In this document: positions 49,235 through 58,958 of the stretch, piece after piece
Layout of the letters: every line of letters starts with the position of its first letter
Numbering within the stretch: the first letter of the stretch is position 1
Source of the DNA: Halomonas sp. H10-9-1
Lineage (GTDB): Bacteria; Pseudomonadota; Gammaproteobacteria; Pseudomonadales; Halomonadaceae
Direction of reading: 5' to 3'
Assembly (NCBI RefSeq): GCF_040147005.1
Contig: NZ_JAMSHO010000001.1
Coordinates: 496,001-560,000, forward strand
Length of the DNA: 64,000 bases
The notes under the pieces: model-generated
Database searches by the model: none
What the model saw: the letters and a program-made list of their open reading frames with translations, nothing else
What the model was told of the DNA's origin: nothing
Translations under genes and position numbers: made by a program

Positions 49235-50082
49235 GTAATACCAGCGAAAAACTGCAGAAGGTCTTGGCCCGCGCCGGGCTCGGCTCGCGCCGCGAGATGG
49301 AGACCGCCATCGCTGCCGGGAGGGTCCAGGTCAACGGCCAGGTGGCGACCCTGGGCGATCGTGTCGAGACCCGCGACAGGGTGCTCTTCGATAACCGCCC
49401 GGTGACCCTGCGCGCCGCCGAGGAAGTGCCGCGGCGGGTGATCATGTACAACAAGCCCGAGGGCGAATTGTGCACCCGCAAGGACCCCGAAGGGCGCCGC
49501 ACCGTATTCGACCGCCTGCCGCGCCTCAAGGGTGAGCGCTGGATCGCCATCGGACGCCTCGACATCAATACCAGCGGCTTGCTGCTGTTCACCACCGATG
49601 GGGAGCTGGCCAACCGCCTGATGCACCCCTCCACCCAGGTGGAGCGGGAATATGCGGTGCGGGTGATGGGTGAGGTGACCCGTGAGCAGGTGGTGGCCAT
49701 GGTCGAGGGCGTGATGCTCGAGGACGGGCCAGCGCGCTTCACCGACGTCCAGGAGTTCGGCGGCGAGGGCATCAATACCTGGTTCCACGTGGTGATCATG
49801 GAGGGGCGTAATCGCGAGGTGCGCCGGCTCTGGGAGTCCCAGGGGCTCACCGTCAGTCGCCTCAAACGGGTACGCTACGGCAACATCTTCCTGGACAAGC
49901 GGGCCAAGGCCGGCGAGTGGGTGGAGCTCTCCCAGGAGGAGGTCGACGACCTGGCCGAGCTGGCGGAGCTGCCGGCGCGCAAGGTGCCCGAGCTGACGCC
50001 TGACGAGAAGAATCGCTGGAGCCGCGACAAGCACAAGCGCAAGCCAGTGCAGGCGATGCGCAAGCCCAAGCCCCGGCGTTAA
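49231..50082 (+). CDS. rluB: 23S rRNA pseudouridine(2605) synthase RluB
   Basis: RluB makes pseudouridine 2605 in 23S rRNA. The 283-residue product has an N-terminal S4 RNA-binding domain ([25 protein letters not shown]) and the catalytic domain with the active Asp in [17 protein letters not shown], then RKxx-type [27 protein letters not shown]. The C-terminal tail is basic and Arg/Lys-rich ([17 protein letters not shown]). It is the last gene of the scpA-scpB-rluB operon. RluB rather than RluE/RluF is assigned from the S4 domain, the length and the context. Confidence 0.92.
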   Translation: MSNTSEKLQKVLARAGLGSRREMETAIAAGRVQVNGQVATLGDRVETRDRVLFDNRPVTLRAAEEVPRRVIMYNKPEGELCTRKDPEGRRTVFDRLPRLKGERWIAIGRLDINTSGLLLFTTDGELANRLMHPSTQVEREYAVRVMGEVTREQVVAMVEGVMLEDGPARFTDVQEFGGEGINTWFHVVIMEGRNREVRRLWESQGLTVSRLKRVRYGNIFLDKRAKAGEWVELSQEEVDDLAELAELPARKVPELTPDEKNRWSRDKHKRKPVQAMRKPKPRR

Positions 50083-50113
50083 TCGCCTGAGGCGGCAGAA
50101 GACAAAAAAATCC

Positions 50114-50142
50114 TTGCCAGACCGTGGGGACGCCAGTATTAT
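50114..50142 (+). promoter_or_regulatory. Predicted sigma-70 promoter of the tRNA-Lys genes
   Basis: TTGCCA (50114-50119) and TATTAT (50137-50142) separated by 17 bp. The predicted start near 50149 lies about 10 nt before the first tRNA. A GC-rich stretch after the -10 is compatible with stringent control. Confidence 0.7.
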
Positions 50143-50158
50143 CTGCCCCCGTTCGGAA

Positions 50159-50234
50159 GGGTCGTTAGCTCAGTTGGTAGAGCAGTTGGCTTTTAACCAA
50201 TTGGTCGTAGGTTCGAATCCTACACGACCCACCA
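50159..50234 (+). tRNA. tRNA-Lys (UUU), first copy
   Basis: A 76-nt cloverleaf with acceptor GGGTCGT / ACGACCC, D-loop AGCTCAGTTGGTAGAG, anticodon loop CTTTTAA (anticodon TTT), T-arm GGTTCGAATCC and encoded CCA. An identical copy follows after 28 bp. Confidence 0.97.
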
Positions 50235-50262
50235 CTCCGGACTCTGGCTTGCTTGCAAGCTC

Positions 50263-50338
50263 GGGTCGTTAGCTCAGTTGGTAGAGCAGTTGGCTTTTAA
50301 CCAATTGGTCGTAGGTTCGAATCCTACACGACCCACCA
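50263..50338 (+). tRNA. tRNA-Lys (UUU), second copy
   Basis: The 76-nt sequence is identical to the first copy, with encoded CCA. Both are cotranscribed and end at the hairpin that follows within 6 bp. Their U34 is a substrate of the MnmC made in this window. Confidence 0.97.
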
Positions 50339-50343
50339 ATTCG

Positions 50344-50374
50344 GACGCCCCGGTCTCCTTGAGATCGGGGCGTC
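50344..50374 (+). terminator. Terminator of the tRNA-Lys transcript
   Basis: A 14-bp stem (GACGCCCCGGTCTC with GAGATCGGGGCGTC, one wobble pair) and a 3-nt loop follow the second CCA by 5 bp; the following TTGCTG is a weak T tract. Confidence 0.75.
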
Positions 50375-50593
50375 TTGCTGTGGTCGCCTTGCGGGCCGGG
50401 CGATTGCGCCGAGGTGGCGATTTCTTGACCGGGAGTGGCCAATTGCCGGGCGTTGTGGGCTAGAATGGCGGTAAGAGCCGGCAGGCGAGAGACGCGGCCA
50501 GGCTCGTTGGCGCATCACACCACGCGGAGTGCGTGGTGGTGGTGCTCCCGTAATACGCAGGGGGAGCCCCTGCCAGTCACAGTGGTAGACACG

Positions 50594-51622
50594 ATGGCGA
50601 CCATGACTTCCCGTGCCCAGGTGCGCGAGCACCTGACCCGCACTTACTGCCCCACCCGTATTCCCGCCGAGGACGAGGCGCGCGTCGAGGAGATCAAGCG
50701 GCTCCTCGAGGCCCACAATGCCGTCCTGGTGGCCCATTACTACACCGACGATGCCATCCAGCAGCTCGCCGAGGAGACCGGCGGCTGCGTAGCCGATTCT
50801 CTGGAGATGGCCCGCTTCGGCGCCCGCCATCCGGCCGATACCCTGGTGGTGGCCGGGGTGCGTTTCATGGGCGAGACCGCCAAGATCCTCTCGCCGGAGA
50901 AGCGGGTGCTGATGCCGACCCTGGAGGCGACCTGCTCGCTGGACCTGGGCTGTCCGGCGGACGAGTTTGCCGCCTTCTGCGACCAGCACCCCGACCGCAC
51001 GGTGGTGGTCTACGCCAACACCTCGGCGGCGGTGAAGGCGCGTGCCGACTGGGTGGTGACCTCCTCGATCGCTGTGGATGTGATCGAGCACCTCCAGGCG
51101 CGTGGCGAGAAGGTCCTGTGGGCCCCGGACAAGCACCTGGGCGGCTACATCCAGAAACAGACCGGCGCCGACATGCTGCTCTGGGACGGTGCCTGCATCG
51201 TTCACGAGGAGTTCAAGGCCCAGGGAATCGAGGATCTCAAGGCGCTCTATCCCGAGGCCGCGGTGCTGGTGCATCCGGAGTCTCCGGCGGCGGTGGTGGG
51301 GCTGGCCGACGTGGCGGGCTCCACCTCCCAACTGATCCAGGCCGCCAGGGAGCTGCCCAACGACAAGCTGATCGTGGCCACCGACCGTGGCATCTTCTTC
51401 AAGATGCAGCAGGCGGTGCCGGAGAAGACGCTGTTCGAGGCGCCCACCGCCGGCAATGGTGCCACCTGCAGGAGCTGCGCCCACTGTCCGTGGATGGCGA
51501 TGAATGCCCTGGACAACCTGGCCGATGCCCTGCGCCACGGCCACGGCGAGATCCATGTCGATGCCGAGTTGCGCCAGGCGGCGCTCAAGCCCCTGGAGCG
51601 GATGCTCAACTTCCAGAAGTAA
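50594..51622 (+). CDS. nadA: Quinolinate synthase NadA
   Basis: NadA condenses iminoaspartate and dihydroxyacetone phosphate to quinolinate in NAD synthesis and needs a [4Fe-4S] cluster. The 342-residue product has [18 protein letters not shown], the triplicated fold with [22 protein letters not shown] and the final cysteine-rich [15 protein letters not shown], which supplies a cluster ligand. I use ATG 50594 ([14 protein letters not shown]); the frame is open from 50435 but the upstream part is unlike the family. Its partner in the pathway, nadC, is at 60394-61254 on the other strand. Confidence 0.94.
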   Translation: MATMTSRAQVREHLTRTYCPTRIPAEDEARVEEIKRLLEAHNAVLVAHYYTDDAIQQLAEETGGCVADSLEMARFGARHPADTLVVAGVRFMGETAKILSPEKRVLMPTLEATCSLDLGCPADEFAAFCDQHPDRTVVVYANTSAAVKARADWVVTSSIAVDVIEHLQARGEKVLWAPDKHLGGYIQKQTGADMLLWDGACIVHEEFKAQGIEDLKALYPEAAVLVHPESPAAVVGLADVAGSTSQLIQAARELPNDKLIVATDRGIFFKMQQAVPEKTLFEAPTAGNGATCRSCAHCPWMAMNALDNLADALRHGHGEIHVDAELRQAALKPLERMLNFQK

Positions 51623-51654
51623 GCGCCGAGCTACAGGCGCCGAGTGACAGGAAG

Positions 51655-51687
51655 CCCCGAAGGCCAAGGCCTCCGGGGTTTTCTTTT
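51655..51687 (+). terminator. Terminator of nadA
   Basis: CCCCGAAGGCC / GGCCTCCGGGG (one mismatch, loop AA) followed by TTTTCTTTT, 32 bp after the nadA stop. Confidence 0.85.
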
Positions 51688-51713
51688 GCCGCGGGCGTTT
51701 TCATGCTGCGGAC

Positions 51714-51797
51714 TTGCAGCTTGCAGCTTGCAGCTTGCAGCTTGCAGCTTGCAGCTTGCAGCTTGCAGCTTGCAGCTTGCAGCTTGCAGCTTGCAGC
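51714..51797. repeat. Perfect tandem heptamer repeat, 12 copies of TTGCAGC
   Basis: Twelve uninterrupted copies of the 7-mer TTGCAGC fill 84 bp between the nadA terminator and the stop codon of the M48 protease gene on the other strand. The final copy ends in the first base of that stop codon. A related short array (AGCTATA, 2.6 copies) follows zipA at 2542-2559. Confidence 0.97.
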
Positions 51798-53263
51798 TAC
51801 TGAAACTCCTCCAGCGTCTCCCGGTAGCCGAGAAACGCCTCGTAGCGCTGTTCGATGCGCGCGGTGGCGGCGCTGTTGCCCTCACGTTCGGCCACCCGGC
51901 GGGCCACGCCCAGCTGGCGGATGGCATCGGTGATGCGCCCGGTGAGTTGCTGGTGTTCGGCGCGGGCCAGGTGACCCAGGGCCTCGCGGTCGCTGCGCCC
52001 TGCGGCCTCGCCCAGCAGCGCAAACACGCGATGATCCTCGGGGCGCCGCTCGGCCAGCTCACGCAGCAGTCGCCACGCGTCGTCGGCATCGCGCTGGAGC
52101 TGCGCCTCGGCGAGGATGAGGGTGGTCGGCACATGCCCTGGCACCAGGCGCAATAGGCGCCGGCTGCGCTCGATGGCGTCATCGGTGCGCCCGCCCTTGA
52201 AGGCCACCTCGGCCGCCGAGGCCGGGATCAGGGTGAGGTCGGGCAACTCACGGGCCAGGGTGTCGAGCCGCCGCAGCGCTGCCGTGGTATCGCCACGTTC
52301 GGCGAGTGCCAGTGCGTCGAGATAGTGCCTGGCCTCCTGGGGCGCTTCGCTCTGGGCCAGTCGCGTGATGGCCTGGTCGGGGTCTCGCGGGTGGATCGCC
52401 AATAGTGCCCGGGCGCGCACCAGGTGATACTGCAGGTCCTCACGGTCACCCTGCGCCGCGAACCGGGCGGCGCGCGAGGCGGTATCGCTGATGCGCGACT
52501 CGGTGAGTGGGTGGGTGAGCAGGAACTCCGGGGGTGTGCCTCCTTGCAGGCTGGCCAGCCGCTGCATTGCCCGGAACATCGAGGCCATGGCTTCGGGGTC
52601 GTAGCCGGCCTCGGCCATGACCTGCAGGCCCACGCGGTCGGCCTCCTGCTCGTAGCGCCGCGAGTAGGCCAGCTGGTCCTGGATGAAGGCGGCCTGGGAG
52701 CCCATGGCGACGCCGATGCCGGCATCGCCTCCGCCGGCGGCGGCGATCAGCATGCCGGCCAGCATGGCAGCCATGGTGGGGACCTGGGTCTGTTCGGCAC
52801 GGGCCCGGCCGCGGGTGTAGTGGCGCTGGGCGAGGTGGCCGAGCTCGTGGGCCAGCACCGAGACCAGCTCCGCCTCCTTTTGGGCGAAGGCAAACAGCCC
52901 AGCGTTGACGCCGATCACGCCGCCCGGTACCGCGAAGGCATTGAGGCGGTGGCTGTCGACCAGGGTCACGACCAACTCGTTGCCGCCGAGGCCGCTGTGC
53001 GGGGCCAGCCGCGCCACCAGCGATTCGACATAGGCCTGGGCGAAGGGGTCCTGCCACTCCGGGGCGCGGGCACGGAACTGGCGCAGCCAGGCGCGGCCCA
53101 GGCGGTACTCCTCGCCATCGGCGGCACGGCTGCCGGGGGATGACAGGCTGGGCAGGCCGGCGTCGCTCTCCCAGGCGGGCTCGGTCCACTGACCGGCTGC
53201 AGGCAGGGCCAGGGACAGGCCCATCATCAGGGCGAAAACGCGGGGGAGATGACGCGACAACAT
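51797..53263 (-). CDS. bepA: Beta-barrel assembly-enhancing protease BepA-like, M48 metalloprotease with TPR
   Basis: A periplasmic zinc protease and chaperone that helps outer-membrane protein assembly. The 488-residue product has a signal peptide (about 1-24, LMMGLSLALPAAGQ), the zinc motif HELGHLAQRH with Glu from EADRVG, and a C-terminal tetratricopeptide array (about 260-480). The ATG at 53263 follows AAGGAGAG; a longer frame from 53296 would put a charged stretch before the signal peptide. The stop lies at the edge of the heptamer repeat, so repeat length changes could slide the end of its transcript but not its reading frame. Confidence 0.88.
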   Translation of the reverse strand: MLSRHLPRVFALMMGLSLALPAAGQWTEPAWESDAGLPSLSSPGSRAADGEEYRLGRAWLRQFRARAPEWQDPFAQAYVESLVARLAPHSGLGGNELVVTLVDSHRLNAFAVPGGVIGVNAGLFAFAQKEAELVSVLAHELGHLAQRHYTRGRARAEQTQVPTMAAMLAGMLIAAAGGGDAGIGVAMGSQAAFIQDQLAYSRRYEQEADRVGLQVMAEAGYDPEAMASMFRAMQRLASLQGGTPPEFLLTHPLTESRISDTASRAARFAAQGDREDLQYHLVRARALLAIHPRDPDQAITRLAQSEAPQEARHYLDALALAERGDTTAALRRLDTLARELPDLTLIPASAAEVAFKGGRTDDAIERSRRLLRLVPGHVPTTLILAEAQLQRDADDAWRLLRELAERRPEDHRVFALLGEAAGRSDREALGHLARAEHQQLTGRITDAIRQLGVARRVAEREGNSAATARIEQRYEAFLGYRETLEEFQ

Positions 53264-53395
53264 GGACAAGCTCTCCTTCGGGCGAGGCGGGCCCACTCTC
53301 TGACATTGATTCGCCCCGCAAAGTGCCTTTAAATCCCTAGAGTTCCCGCTGCCGGCACGTCGGCGGCGTCATTCTGCATTCTTCCGGGAGTCTCC

Positions 53396-53644
53396 ATGTC
53401 TCTGCAACCCGACCAAGTGCTCGATGTCTGTGGACTGCCGTGCCCGCTCCCCCTGCTCAAGGCCAAGCAGGCGCTCTCCAGGCTCGAGGTCGGTCAGCTT
53501 CTCGAGGTCAGGGCCACCGATGCCGGCTCCTGGCGGGACTTCGCCAGCTATATCGAGCAGAGCGTCCACGAGATGCCGGCCCGGGAGGAGCGTGGCAGGG
53601 TCTACCTCTACTGGATCCGCAAGGGCGGGGAGCGCGCCACATGA
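53396..53644 (+). CDS. TusA-like sulfurtransferase
   Basis: An 82-residue TusA/SirA fold protein with the active-site motif CGLPCPLPLLKAKQAL (Cys12 and Cys16). Such proteins accept persulfide sulfur and pass it on, e.g. for tRNA thiolation or cofactor assembly. Whether it is the real TusA of the 2-thiouridine route or a paralogue cannot be told. It overlaps the next gene by 4 bp. In many Halomonas relatives this pair precedes bcp. Confidence 0.87.
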   Translation: MSLQPDQVLDVCGLPCPLPLLKAKQALSRLEVGQLLEVRATDAGSWRDFASYIEQSVHEMPAREERGRVYLYWIRKGGERAT

Positions 53645-54741
53645 CGCTGCGGGCGGTGCTAAAGGGTTGGGTCGACCACTACCTCTCCGACGAGGAGGCC
53701 GTGATCCTGCTGGTGGTGCTGGTGCTGGGCTTCGCCGTGGTGATCTTCCTGGGGCGCATGCTGGCCCCCTTCCTCACCGCGTTGGTGATCGCCTTCCTGC
53801 TGCAGGGGGCGGTGAACTGGTTGGAGCGGCGACACGTGCCGCACCTGCTGGCGGTGATCCTGGTGTTCCTGGGCTTCATGGGCTTGCTGCTGGCGCTGGC
53901 CTTCATCCTGATGCCGTTGATCTGGAACCAGTTGGTGACCCTGGTGCAGGAGGCACCGCGGATGTTCGCCAGTGGCCAGCAGTTGCTCGACGGCCTGCAG
54001 GCGCGCTACCCGCAGCTGATTACCCCGGACCAGATCCAGAACTGGATCGCCACCGCCGGGCGCGAGCTGACCCAGCTGGGGCAGCGCGCCCTGACGCTGT
54101 CCCTGGCTTCGCTGGGCAATGTCCTGGGGTTGATCATCTACCTGGTGCTGGTGCCGATCCTGGTGTTCTTCCTGCTCAAGGATCGCGAGCGGCTGGTGGA
54201 CTTCATCCTTTCGCTGCTGCCCCGCAAGCGGACCCTGATGACCCGCATCTGGCACGAGATGGACAGCCAGATCGCCAACTATGTGCGCGGCAAGTTCATC
54301 GAGATCATGATCGTGGGCACCGTGGCCTTCGTCACCTTCGCCTTCTTCGGGCTGCCCTATACCGCCCTGCTCTCGGTGATGGTGGGGTTCTCGGTGCTGG
54401 TGCCCTATATCGGGGCGGCAGTGGCCACCCTGCCGGTGGCCGCGGTGGCCGGCTTCCACTTCGGCATGACCGACGAGTTCCTCTATGTGCTGGTCGCCTA
54501 CGGGGTCATCCAGGCGCTGGACGGCAACGTGCTGGTACCGGTCCTGTTCTCCGAGGCGGTCAACCTGCACCCGGTATCGATCATCGTGGCGGTGCTGTTC
54601 TTCGGCGGGATCTGGGGCTTCTGGGGGATCTTCTTCGCGATTCCCCTGGCGACCCTGCTCAAGGCGCTGGTCTATGCCTGGCCGAGGGGGATCAAGCGCC
54701 GCCGGCAGGATGAGAGTGGCGAGGTAGTGGCGGAGAAGTGA
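53641..54741 (+). CDS. AI-2E family transporter, PerM-like
   Basis: A 366-residue membrane protein of the AI-2E/PerM superfamily. About eight hydrophobic segments are visible, with the family's soluble central domain (about 100-170, rich in Gln and Leu), the LVPILVFFLLKDRERLVDFI segment and the VGFSVLVPYIGAAVATLPVA motif. Some members export autoinducer-2 or act as Na+/H+ antiporters; the real function here is not known. Its start overlaps the tusA-like gene by 4 bp (ATGA). It converges on bcp. Confidence 0.85.
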   Translation: MTLRAVLKGWVDHYLSDEEAVILLVVLVLGFAVVIFLGRMLAPFLTALVIAFLLQGAVNWLERRHVPHLLAVILVFLGFMGLLLALAFILMPLIWNQLVTLVQEAPRMFASGQQLLDGLQARYPQLITPDQIQNWIATAGRELTQLGQRALTLSLASLGNVLGLIIYLVLVPILVFFLLKDRERLVDFILSLLPRKRTLMTRIWHEMDSQIANYVRGKFIEIMIVGTVAFVTFAFFGLPYTALLSVMVGFSVLVPYIGAAVATLPVAAVAGFHFGMTDEFLYVLVAYGVIQALDGNVLVPVLFSEAVNLHPVSIIVAVLFFGGIWGFWGIFFAIPLATLLKALVYAWPRGIKRRRQDESGEVVAEK

Positions 54742-54760
54742 GGGCCGCCGCTGGCGGCCC
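54742..54760. terminator. Possible hairpin between convergent perM-like gene and bcp
   Basis: GGGCCGCC / GGCGGCCC with loop GCT fills the 28-bp gap between the two convergent genes. No T tract is present on either strand. Confidence 0.4.
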
Positions 54761-54769
54761 GGTCGGGTA

Positions 54770-55258
54770 TCAGTCGGTGGCGAGGCTGCCGCCGTCGAGG
54801 GCCTGGGCGGCCTCCAGGACCTCCTGGGCGTGGCCCTTGACCTTTACGCCGCGCCACTCCCGGGCCAGCCTGCCCTCGCTGTCGATCAGGAAGGTGCTGC
54901 GCTCGATGCCCAGGTGCTCCTTGCCATACAGCTTCTTGAGCTTGATGACGTCGAACAGCCGGCACACGCTCTCGTCCTTGTCGGAGATGAGGTCGAAGTT
55001 GAACGCCTGCTTGGCCTTGAAGTTCTCCTGGGCACGGATGCCATCCCGGGAGACGCCGAGAATCACGGTGTTGGCGGCGTCGAAGTCCGCCTTGCGGTCA
55101 CGGAAGTCGCCGCCCTCGGTGGTACAGCCGGGGGTGCTGGCCTTGGGGTAGAAGTAGACCACCACCTGGCGGCCCTCGAGTTCGGAGAGGGTGACGCTCG
55201 CGTCACCGGTGGCGTGGGCGGTGAAGTCGGGAACCGTCTGGCCGATGCTGACACTCAT
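54770..55258 (-). CDS. bcp: Thiol peroxidase Bcp (PrxQ-type peroxiredoxin)
   Basis: A 162-residue peroxiredoxin that reduces hydroperoxides with thioredoxin. The peroxidatic Cys45 lies in the motif PKASTPGCTTEGGDF; a second cysteine is found in KDESVCRLFDV. The usual bcp start VSIGQTVPDFTAHA is followed by the ELEGRQVVVYFYPK strand. It is often next to dapA in gammaproteobacteria, as here, and divergent from it. About 220 bp separates the two start codons. Confidence 0.93.
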   Translation of the reverse strand: MSVSIGQTVPDFTAHATGDASVTLSELEGRQVVVYFYPKASTPGCTTEGGDFRDRKADFDAANTVILGVSRDGIRAQENFKAKQAFNFDLISDKDESVCRLFDVIKLKKLYGKEHLGIERSTFLIDSEGRLAREWRGVKVKGHAQEVLEAAQALDGGSLATD

Positions 55259-55478
55259 GGGAGTCTCCTGGGTGAGAGTGGCGAGGCGTCGATTACACGC
55301 AACCGTCGCCCACCTGTCAAAGTGGTCCGCGGAAAGTGGTGCCGCCGCTGTACAGGCTCAGGCCGCCTGAGTACCATTTGTTTCCTGGGGCGCTGTGTCG
55401 CCCTGTTTTCGCTCCGGTGCGGCCGGGGCGCCGTGCGGCAATCGAACCGGCAGCAGTAGAACCGAGAGGATAGAGAGG

Positions 55479-56363
55479 ATGGTCACGGGAAGCATCGTCG
55501 CCTTGGCGACGCCGATGAAGGTCAATGGCGATATCGATTGGGAGGCGCTGCGTCGCCTGGTGAACTTCCATCTCGACCATGGTACCGATGGTATCGTTGC
55601 CGCCGGCACCACCGGCGAGCCCACCACCATGTCCTTCGCCGAGCACTTCGATGTGATTCGTGCCGTGGTGGAAGAGGTCAACGGCCGCATCCCGGTGATC
55701 GCCGGCACCGGCGCCAACGCCACCTCCGAGGCGGTGGAGCTGGCGCGCTACGCCAGCGAGGTAGGGGCGGACTACTGCCTGTCGGTCTGCCCCTACTACA
55801 ACAAGCCGACCCAGGAGGGGCTCTATCGCCACTTCAAGGCGGTGGCCGAGGGCAGCGAACTGCCGGTGATCCTCTATAACGTGCCCGGTCGTACCTGCTC
55901 CGACCTCTACAACGAGACGGTGCTGCGCCTCGCCGAGGTGGACAACATCGTCGGTCTCAAGGATGCCACCGGCAACCTGGAGCGCGCCGAGGACCTGATC
56001 GGTCGCCTCAAGGGTAGCGGCTTCATGCTCTACTCGGGTGACGACGGCACCGCCTGCGACTTCATGCTGATGGGCGGCCATGGCGATATCTCGGTGACCG
56101 CCAATGTCGCGCCCCAGGCCATGCACGACCTGTGTGCGGCCGCGGTGAACGGCGACGTCGAGCGTGCCCACCAGCTCAACACCCGGCTGATGCCGCTGCA
56201 TACCAACCTAGGCATCGAATCCAACCCGATTCCCGTCAAGTGGGCGCTGCATCGCATGGGGCTGATCGAGCCGGGCATACGCCTGCCGCTTACCTGGCTC
56301 TCGGAGAAGTACCACTCCACCATCAGCGAAGCCCTGCAACTGGCCGGGCTGATCGACGACTGA
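55479..56363 (+). CDS. dapA: 4-hydroxy-tetrahydrodipicolinate synthase
   Basis: DapA condenses pyruvate with aspartate semialdehyde, the first committed step of lysine and diaminopimelate synthesis. The 294-residue product has the Schiff-base Lys161 in [17 protein letters not shown] for pyruvate binding and the [15 protein letters not shown] motif with the catalytic Tyr. The ATG at 55479 has GAGAGG upstream; the longer frame from 55395 lacks family similarity. bamC follows after 30 bp, the usual order. Confidence 0.96.
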   Translation: MVTGSIVALATPMKVNGDIDWEALRRLVNFHLDHGTDGIVAAGTTGEPTTMSFAEHFDVIRAVVEEVNGRIPVIAGTGANATSEAVELARYASEVGADYCLSVCPYYNKPTQEGLYRHFKAVAEGSELPVILYNVPGRTCSDLYNETVLRLAEVDNIVGLKDATGNLERAEDLIGRLKGSGFMLYSGDDGTACDFMLMGGHGDISVTANVAPQAMHDLCAAAVNGDVERAHQLNTRLMPLHTNLGIESNPIPVKWALHRMGLIEPGIRLPLTWLSEKYHSTISEALQLAGLIDD

Positions 56364-56393
56364 TCGGCGCCGTGCCGGACCCTGGAGAATTGG

Positions 56394-57374
56394 ATGCAAG
56401 GTAGACCCATGAACTCAGCGCTGAAATGGCTGCCGCTGGCGGCGCTTGTCGCCCTGGCCGGCTGTGCCCGTGACGACGGCTATTACCACGATCGCAATAT
56501 CGACTACGCCGATGCCCGCCAGGCGGTGCCCCTGGTGTTGCCCGAGGGGCGCGATTCCCAGCGCTACCGCGACGTCATGCCGGTGCCCGACGTCGCCGGC
56601 GGCTTTCACGCCGGCGGCGATGGCTTCGAGGCGCCAGCACCGCAGCCCCTGGGCGCCGGGCGTATCGAGCGCGACTTCGTCGAGCCGCGCCGCGTGGGTG
56701 GCGATGCCTGGCTGGTAGTGGCGGCCGCTCCGGAGAGTGTCTGGCCACAGTTGGAGGGCTTTGCCCGCAGCCGTGGCCTGGGCGTGGTCGAGAGCGACAG
56801 CTCCCGCGGAGTGCTCGAGACCCAGCAGGGGCGTCTGAGTGTCCGCCAGGGGCTGCGCGCCGGTGACAGCGAAGTGCGTTGTGACCAGTCCGGTCGCCCG
56901 GTGGGTGCCTGCCTGGAGGCCCTGGAGCAGTATCTCGGCGCCCGCAGCGCCGCGGCGTCCGGCAGCGCCTCATTGCAGGCCCAGCGGCTGGCCGGCAATG
57001 AGCGTCTGCGGCTGACGCAGGTGGGTGGGGAGTGGGTGGTCGAGGTGCCGCTGGACATCGAGCGCACCTGGGCCGAGCTGGAGTATCAGCTGCGCCGGGA
57101 CTTCACCATCGAGGAGCGACGCCAACTGCTCGATAGCGATGCTGCCGACTTCGCGTTTTTGATCAGTTACATGACGGTGACCGAGCGCAACCGCAACCCG
57201 CTGCAGATCGTCTTCAGCCCCGACGTGCGCAAGATGCATCAGCAGCTGCGCCTGGTGCTGGAGAGCGAAGGAGCCCAGCGCACCTTGCTGCGCGCCGAGA
57301 ACGCCAGCGAACGTGACTTCAGCGCCGAGGACCGACGTGAGCTGCTCGAGCGGGTGACGGGCCTGCTGCGCTGA
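56394..57374 (+). CDS. bamC: Outer membrane protein assembly factor BamC
   Basis: A lipoprotein subunit of the BAM complex that inserts beta-barrel proteins into the outer membrane. The 326-residue product has a signal peptide with lipobox LAGC (Cys24), an extended N-terminal segment (about 30-75) of low structure and two helix-grip domains (e.g. DAWLVVAAAPESVWPQLEGFARSRGLGV: key part DAWLVVAAAPESVWPQL, then GSASLQAQRLAGNERL). Two starts are close (56394 and 56409); both have partial Shine-Dalgarno sequences. It follows dapA and its stop overlaps the next ATG by 1 base (TGATG), so it is coupled to the MBL-fold gene. Confidence 0.9.
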   Translation: MQGRPMNSALKWLPLAALVALAGCARDDGYYHDRNIDYADARQAVPLVLPEGRDSQRYRDVMPVPDVAGGFHAGGDGFEAPAPQPLGAGRIERDFVEPRRVGGDAWLVVAAAPESVWPQLEGFARSRGLGVVESDSSRGVLETQQGRLSVRQGLRAGDSEVRCDQSGRPVGACLEALEQYLGARSAAASGSASLQAQRLAGNERLRLTQVGGEWVVEVPLDIERTWAELEYQLRRDFTIEERRQLLDSDAADFAFLISYMTVTERNRNPLQIVFSPDVRKMHQQLRLVLESEGAQRTLLRAENASERDFSAEDRRELLERVTGLLR

Positions 57375-58180
57375 TGATGGTCGCCCGCAAGAGCGCCGCC
57401 TCGCTCGCCGGGCGGCTGCGTTTCGCCTCCCTGGGCAGCGGCAGCAAGGGCAACGCCACCCTGGTCAGCGACGGTGAGACCCACCTGCTGGTGGATTGCG
57501 GCTTCACGTTGCGCGAGGCCGAACGCCGGCTGGCCCGGCTGGGCATGCACCCGCGTCAGCTCGACGCCCTGCTGGTGACCCACGAGCACGGTGACCATAT
57601 CCGCGGGGTGGGGCCCCTGGCGCGGCGCTACGGGGTGCCGGTGTGGCTGACCCCGGGTACCTGGGCCTCCGGGCGCCTTGGGGAGCTGCCCGAGCGCCAC
57701 TGGATCACTCCCCAGGCGCGGTTTGCCGTGAAGGGCCTCTGCATCGACCCGGTAACCGTGCCCCATGATGCTCGCGAGCCGGTGCAGTTCCGTATCCAGG
57801 GCGGCGGCGGTCGCCAACTGGGGCTGCTCACCGATCTCGGGCACCCCACCGAGCATGTCGTTCAGGCCTTCGCCGGCTGTGATGCCTTGGTGCTGGAGTG
57901 CAATCATGACGTGAGTATGCTCGCCGAGGGCCCCTATCCACCGCGACTCAAGCGCCGGGTAGGTGGCGACTGGGGGCATCTGGCCAATGCCCAGGCAGCG
58001 GCGCTGCTGGCCAGGCTCGGCCTCGACCGGCTGCAGCGCATCGCCTGTTCACACCTGTCGGAACACAACAACCGCCCCGAGCTGGCGCTGGAGGCCCTGG
58101 TGCCGCTGCTCGATGGTGACGACTCGCGGCTGTTGGTGGCCTGCCAGGACGACGGCCTGGCATGGCAGGCCATCGCCTGA
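57374..58180 (+). CDS. MBL-fold metallo-hydrolase (YycJ/PhnP-like)
   Basis: A 268-residue metallo-beta-lactamase-fold protein. The metal motif THEHGDH is at residues 69-75, followed by [14 protein letters not shown] and the CNHD segment; the start [21 protein letters not shown] is typical of the YycJ/WalJ group, which has nuclease or phosphodiesterase activity. The substrate is not known. It is translationally coupled to bamC and precedes purC by 40 bp. The order dapA-bamC-MBL-purC is conserved in related genera. Confidence 0.86.
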   Translation: MMVARKSAASLAGRLRFASLGSGSKGNATLVSDGETHLLVDCGFTLREAERRLARLGMHPRQLDALLVTHEHGDHIRGVGPLARRYGVPVWLTPGTWASGRLGELPERHWITPQARFAVKGLCIDPVTVPHDAREPVQFRIQGGGGRQLGLLTDLGHPTEHVVQAFAGCDALVLECNHDVSMLAEGPYPPRLKRRVGGDWGHLANAQAAALLARLGLDRLQRIACSHLSEHNNRPELALEALVPLLDGDDSRLLVACQDDGLAWQAIA

Positions 58181-58220
58181 GCCTGCAACCTTCCACCTGA
58201 CCAAGCCTCCGGAGGCTTCC

Positions 58221-58934
58221 ATGGAAAAGCGTCAAGAACTCTACGCCGGCAAGGCCAAGTCGGTCTTTGCCACCGATGACCCCGATCGCGTGATACTGCA
58301 ATTCCGCGACGATACCAGCGCCTTCGATGGCGAGCGCATGGAGTCGCTGGCCCGCAAGGGGATGGTCAACAACCGCTTCAATGCCTTCATCATGGAGAAG
58401 CTCGCCGAGGCGGGGGTGCCGACCCACTTCGAGAAGCGCCTCTCCGACACCGAGAGCCTGGTCAAGGCGCTGGAGATGATCCCGGTGGAGTGCGTGGTGC
58501 GCAACCTCGCCGCCGGCGGCCTGGTCAAGCGCCTGGGCGTCACCGAGGGGCAGGAGCTCACGCCTCCCACCTTCGAGCTGTTCCTCAAGAACGACGCGCT
58601 GCATGACCCCATGATCAACGAGTCGCTGGCCGAGACCTTCGGCTGGGCGACGCCTGCGCAGTTGGCCGAGATGAAGGCGCTGACCTTCCGGGTCAATGTG
58701 GTACTCAAGCAGCTGTTCGCCGATGGCGGTCTGCTGCTGGTGGACTACAAGCTCGAGTTCGGCCTGTTCAAGGGGCAGATCGTGCTGGGCGACGAGTTCT
58801 CGCCGGACGGTTGCCGGCTGTGGGACGCCGAGACGCGCAACAAGATGGACAAGGATCGCTTCCGCCAGGGCCTCGGTGGCGTGATCGAGGCCTACGAGGA
58901 AGTCGGCCGCCGCATCGGTGTCGACTTCGACTGA
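58221..58934 (+). CDS. purC: Phosphoribosylaminoimidazole-succinocarboxamide synthase
   Basis: PurC (SAICAR synthase) joins aspartate to CAIR with ATP in purine synthesis. The 237-residue product has [14 protein letters not shown], the [10 protein letters not shown] motif (here RDDTSAFDG), [17 protein letters not shown] and the C-terminal DYKLEFG and [14 protein letters not shown] motifs. Length fits the short bacterial form. ATG 58221 follows GGAGG. The terminator 24 bp after the stop overlaps the end of trmO. Confidence 0.96.
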   Translation: MEKRQELYAGKAKSVFATDDPDRVILQFRDDTSAFDGERMESLARKGMVNNRFNAFIMEKLAEAGVPTHFEKRLSDTESLVKALEMIPVECVVRNLAAGGLVKRLGVTEGQELTPPTFELFLKNDALHDPMINESLAETFGWATPAQLAEMKALTFRVNVVLKQLFADGGLLLVDYKLEFGLFKGQIVLGDEFSPDGCRLWDAETRNKMDKDRFRQGLGGVIEAYEEVGRRIGVDFD

Positions 58935-58958
58935 CGCCGCCGTGCCGAACCCGTCTCA

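Noticed and set aside
51714..51797. CRISPR array
   Set aside because: The unit is 7 bp with no spacers; it is a simple tandem repeat.
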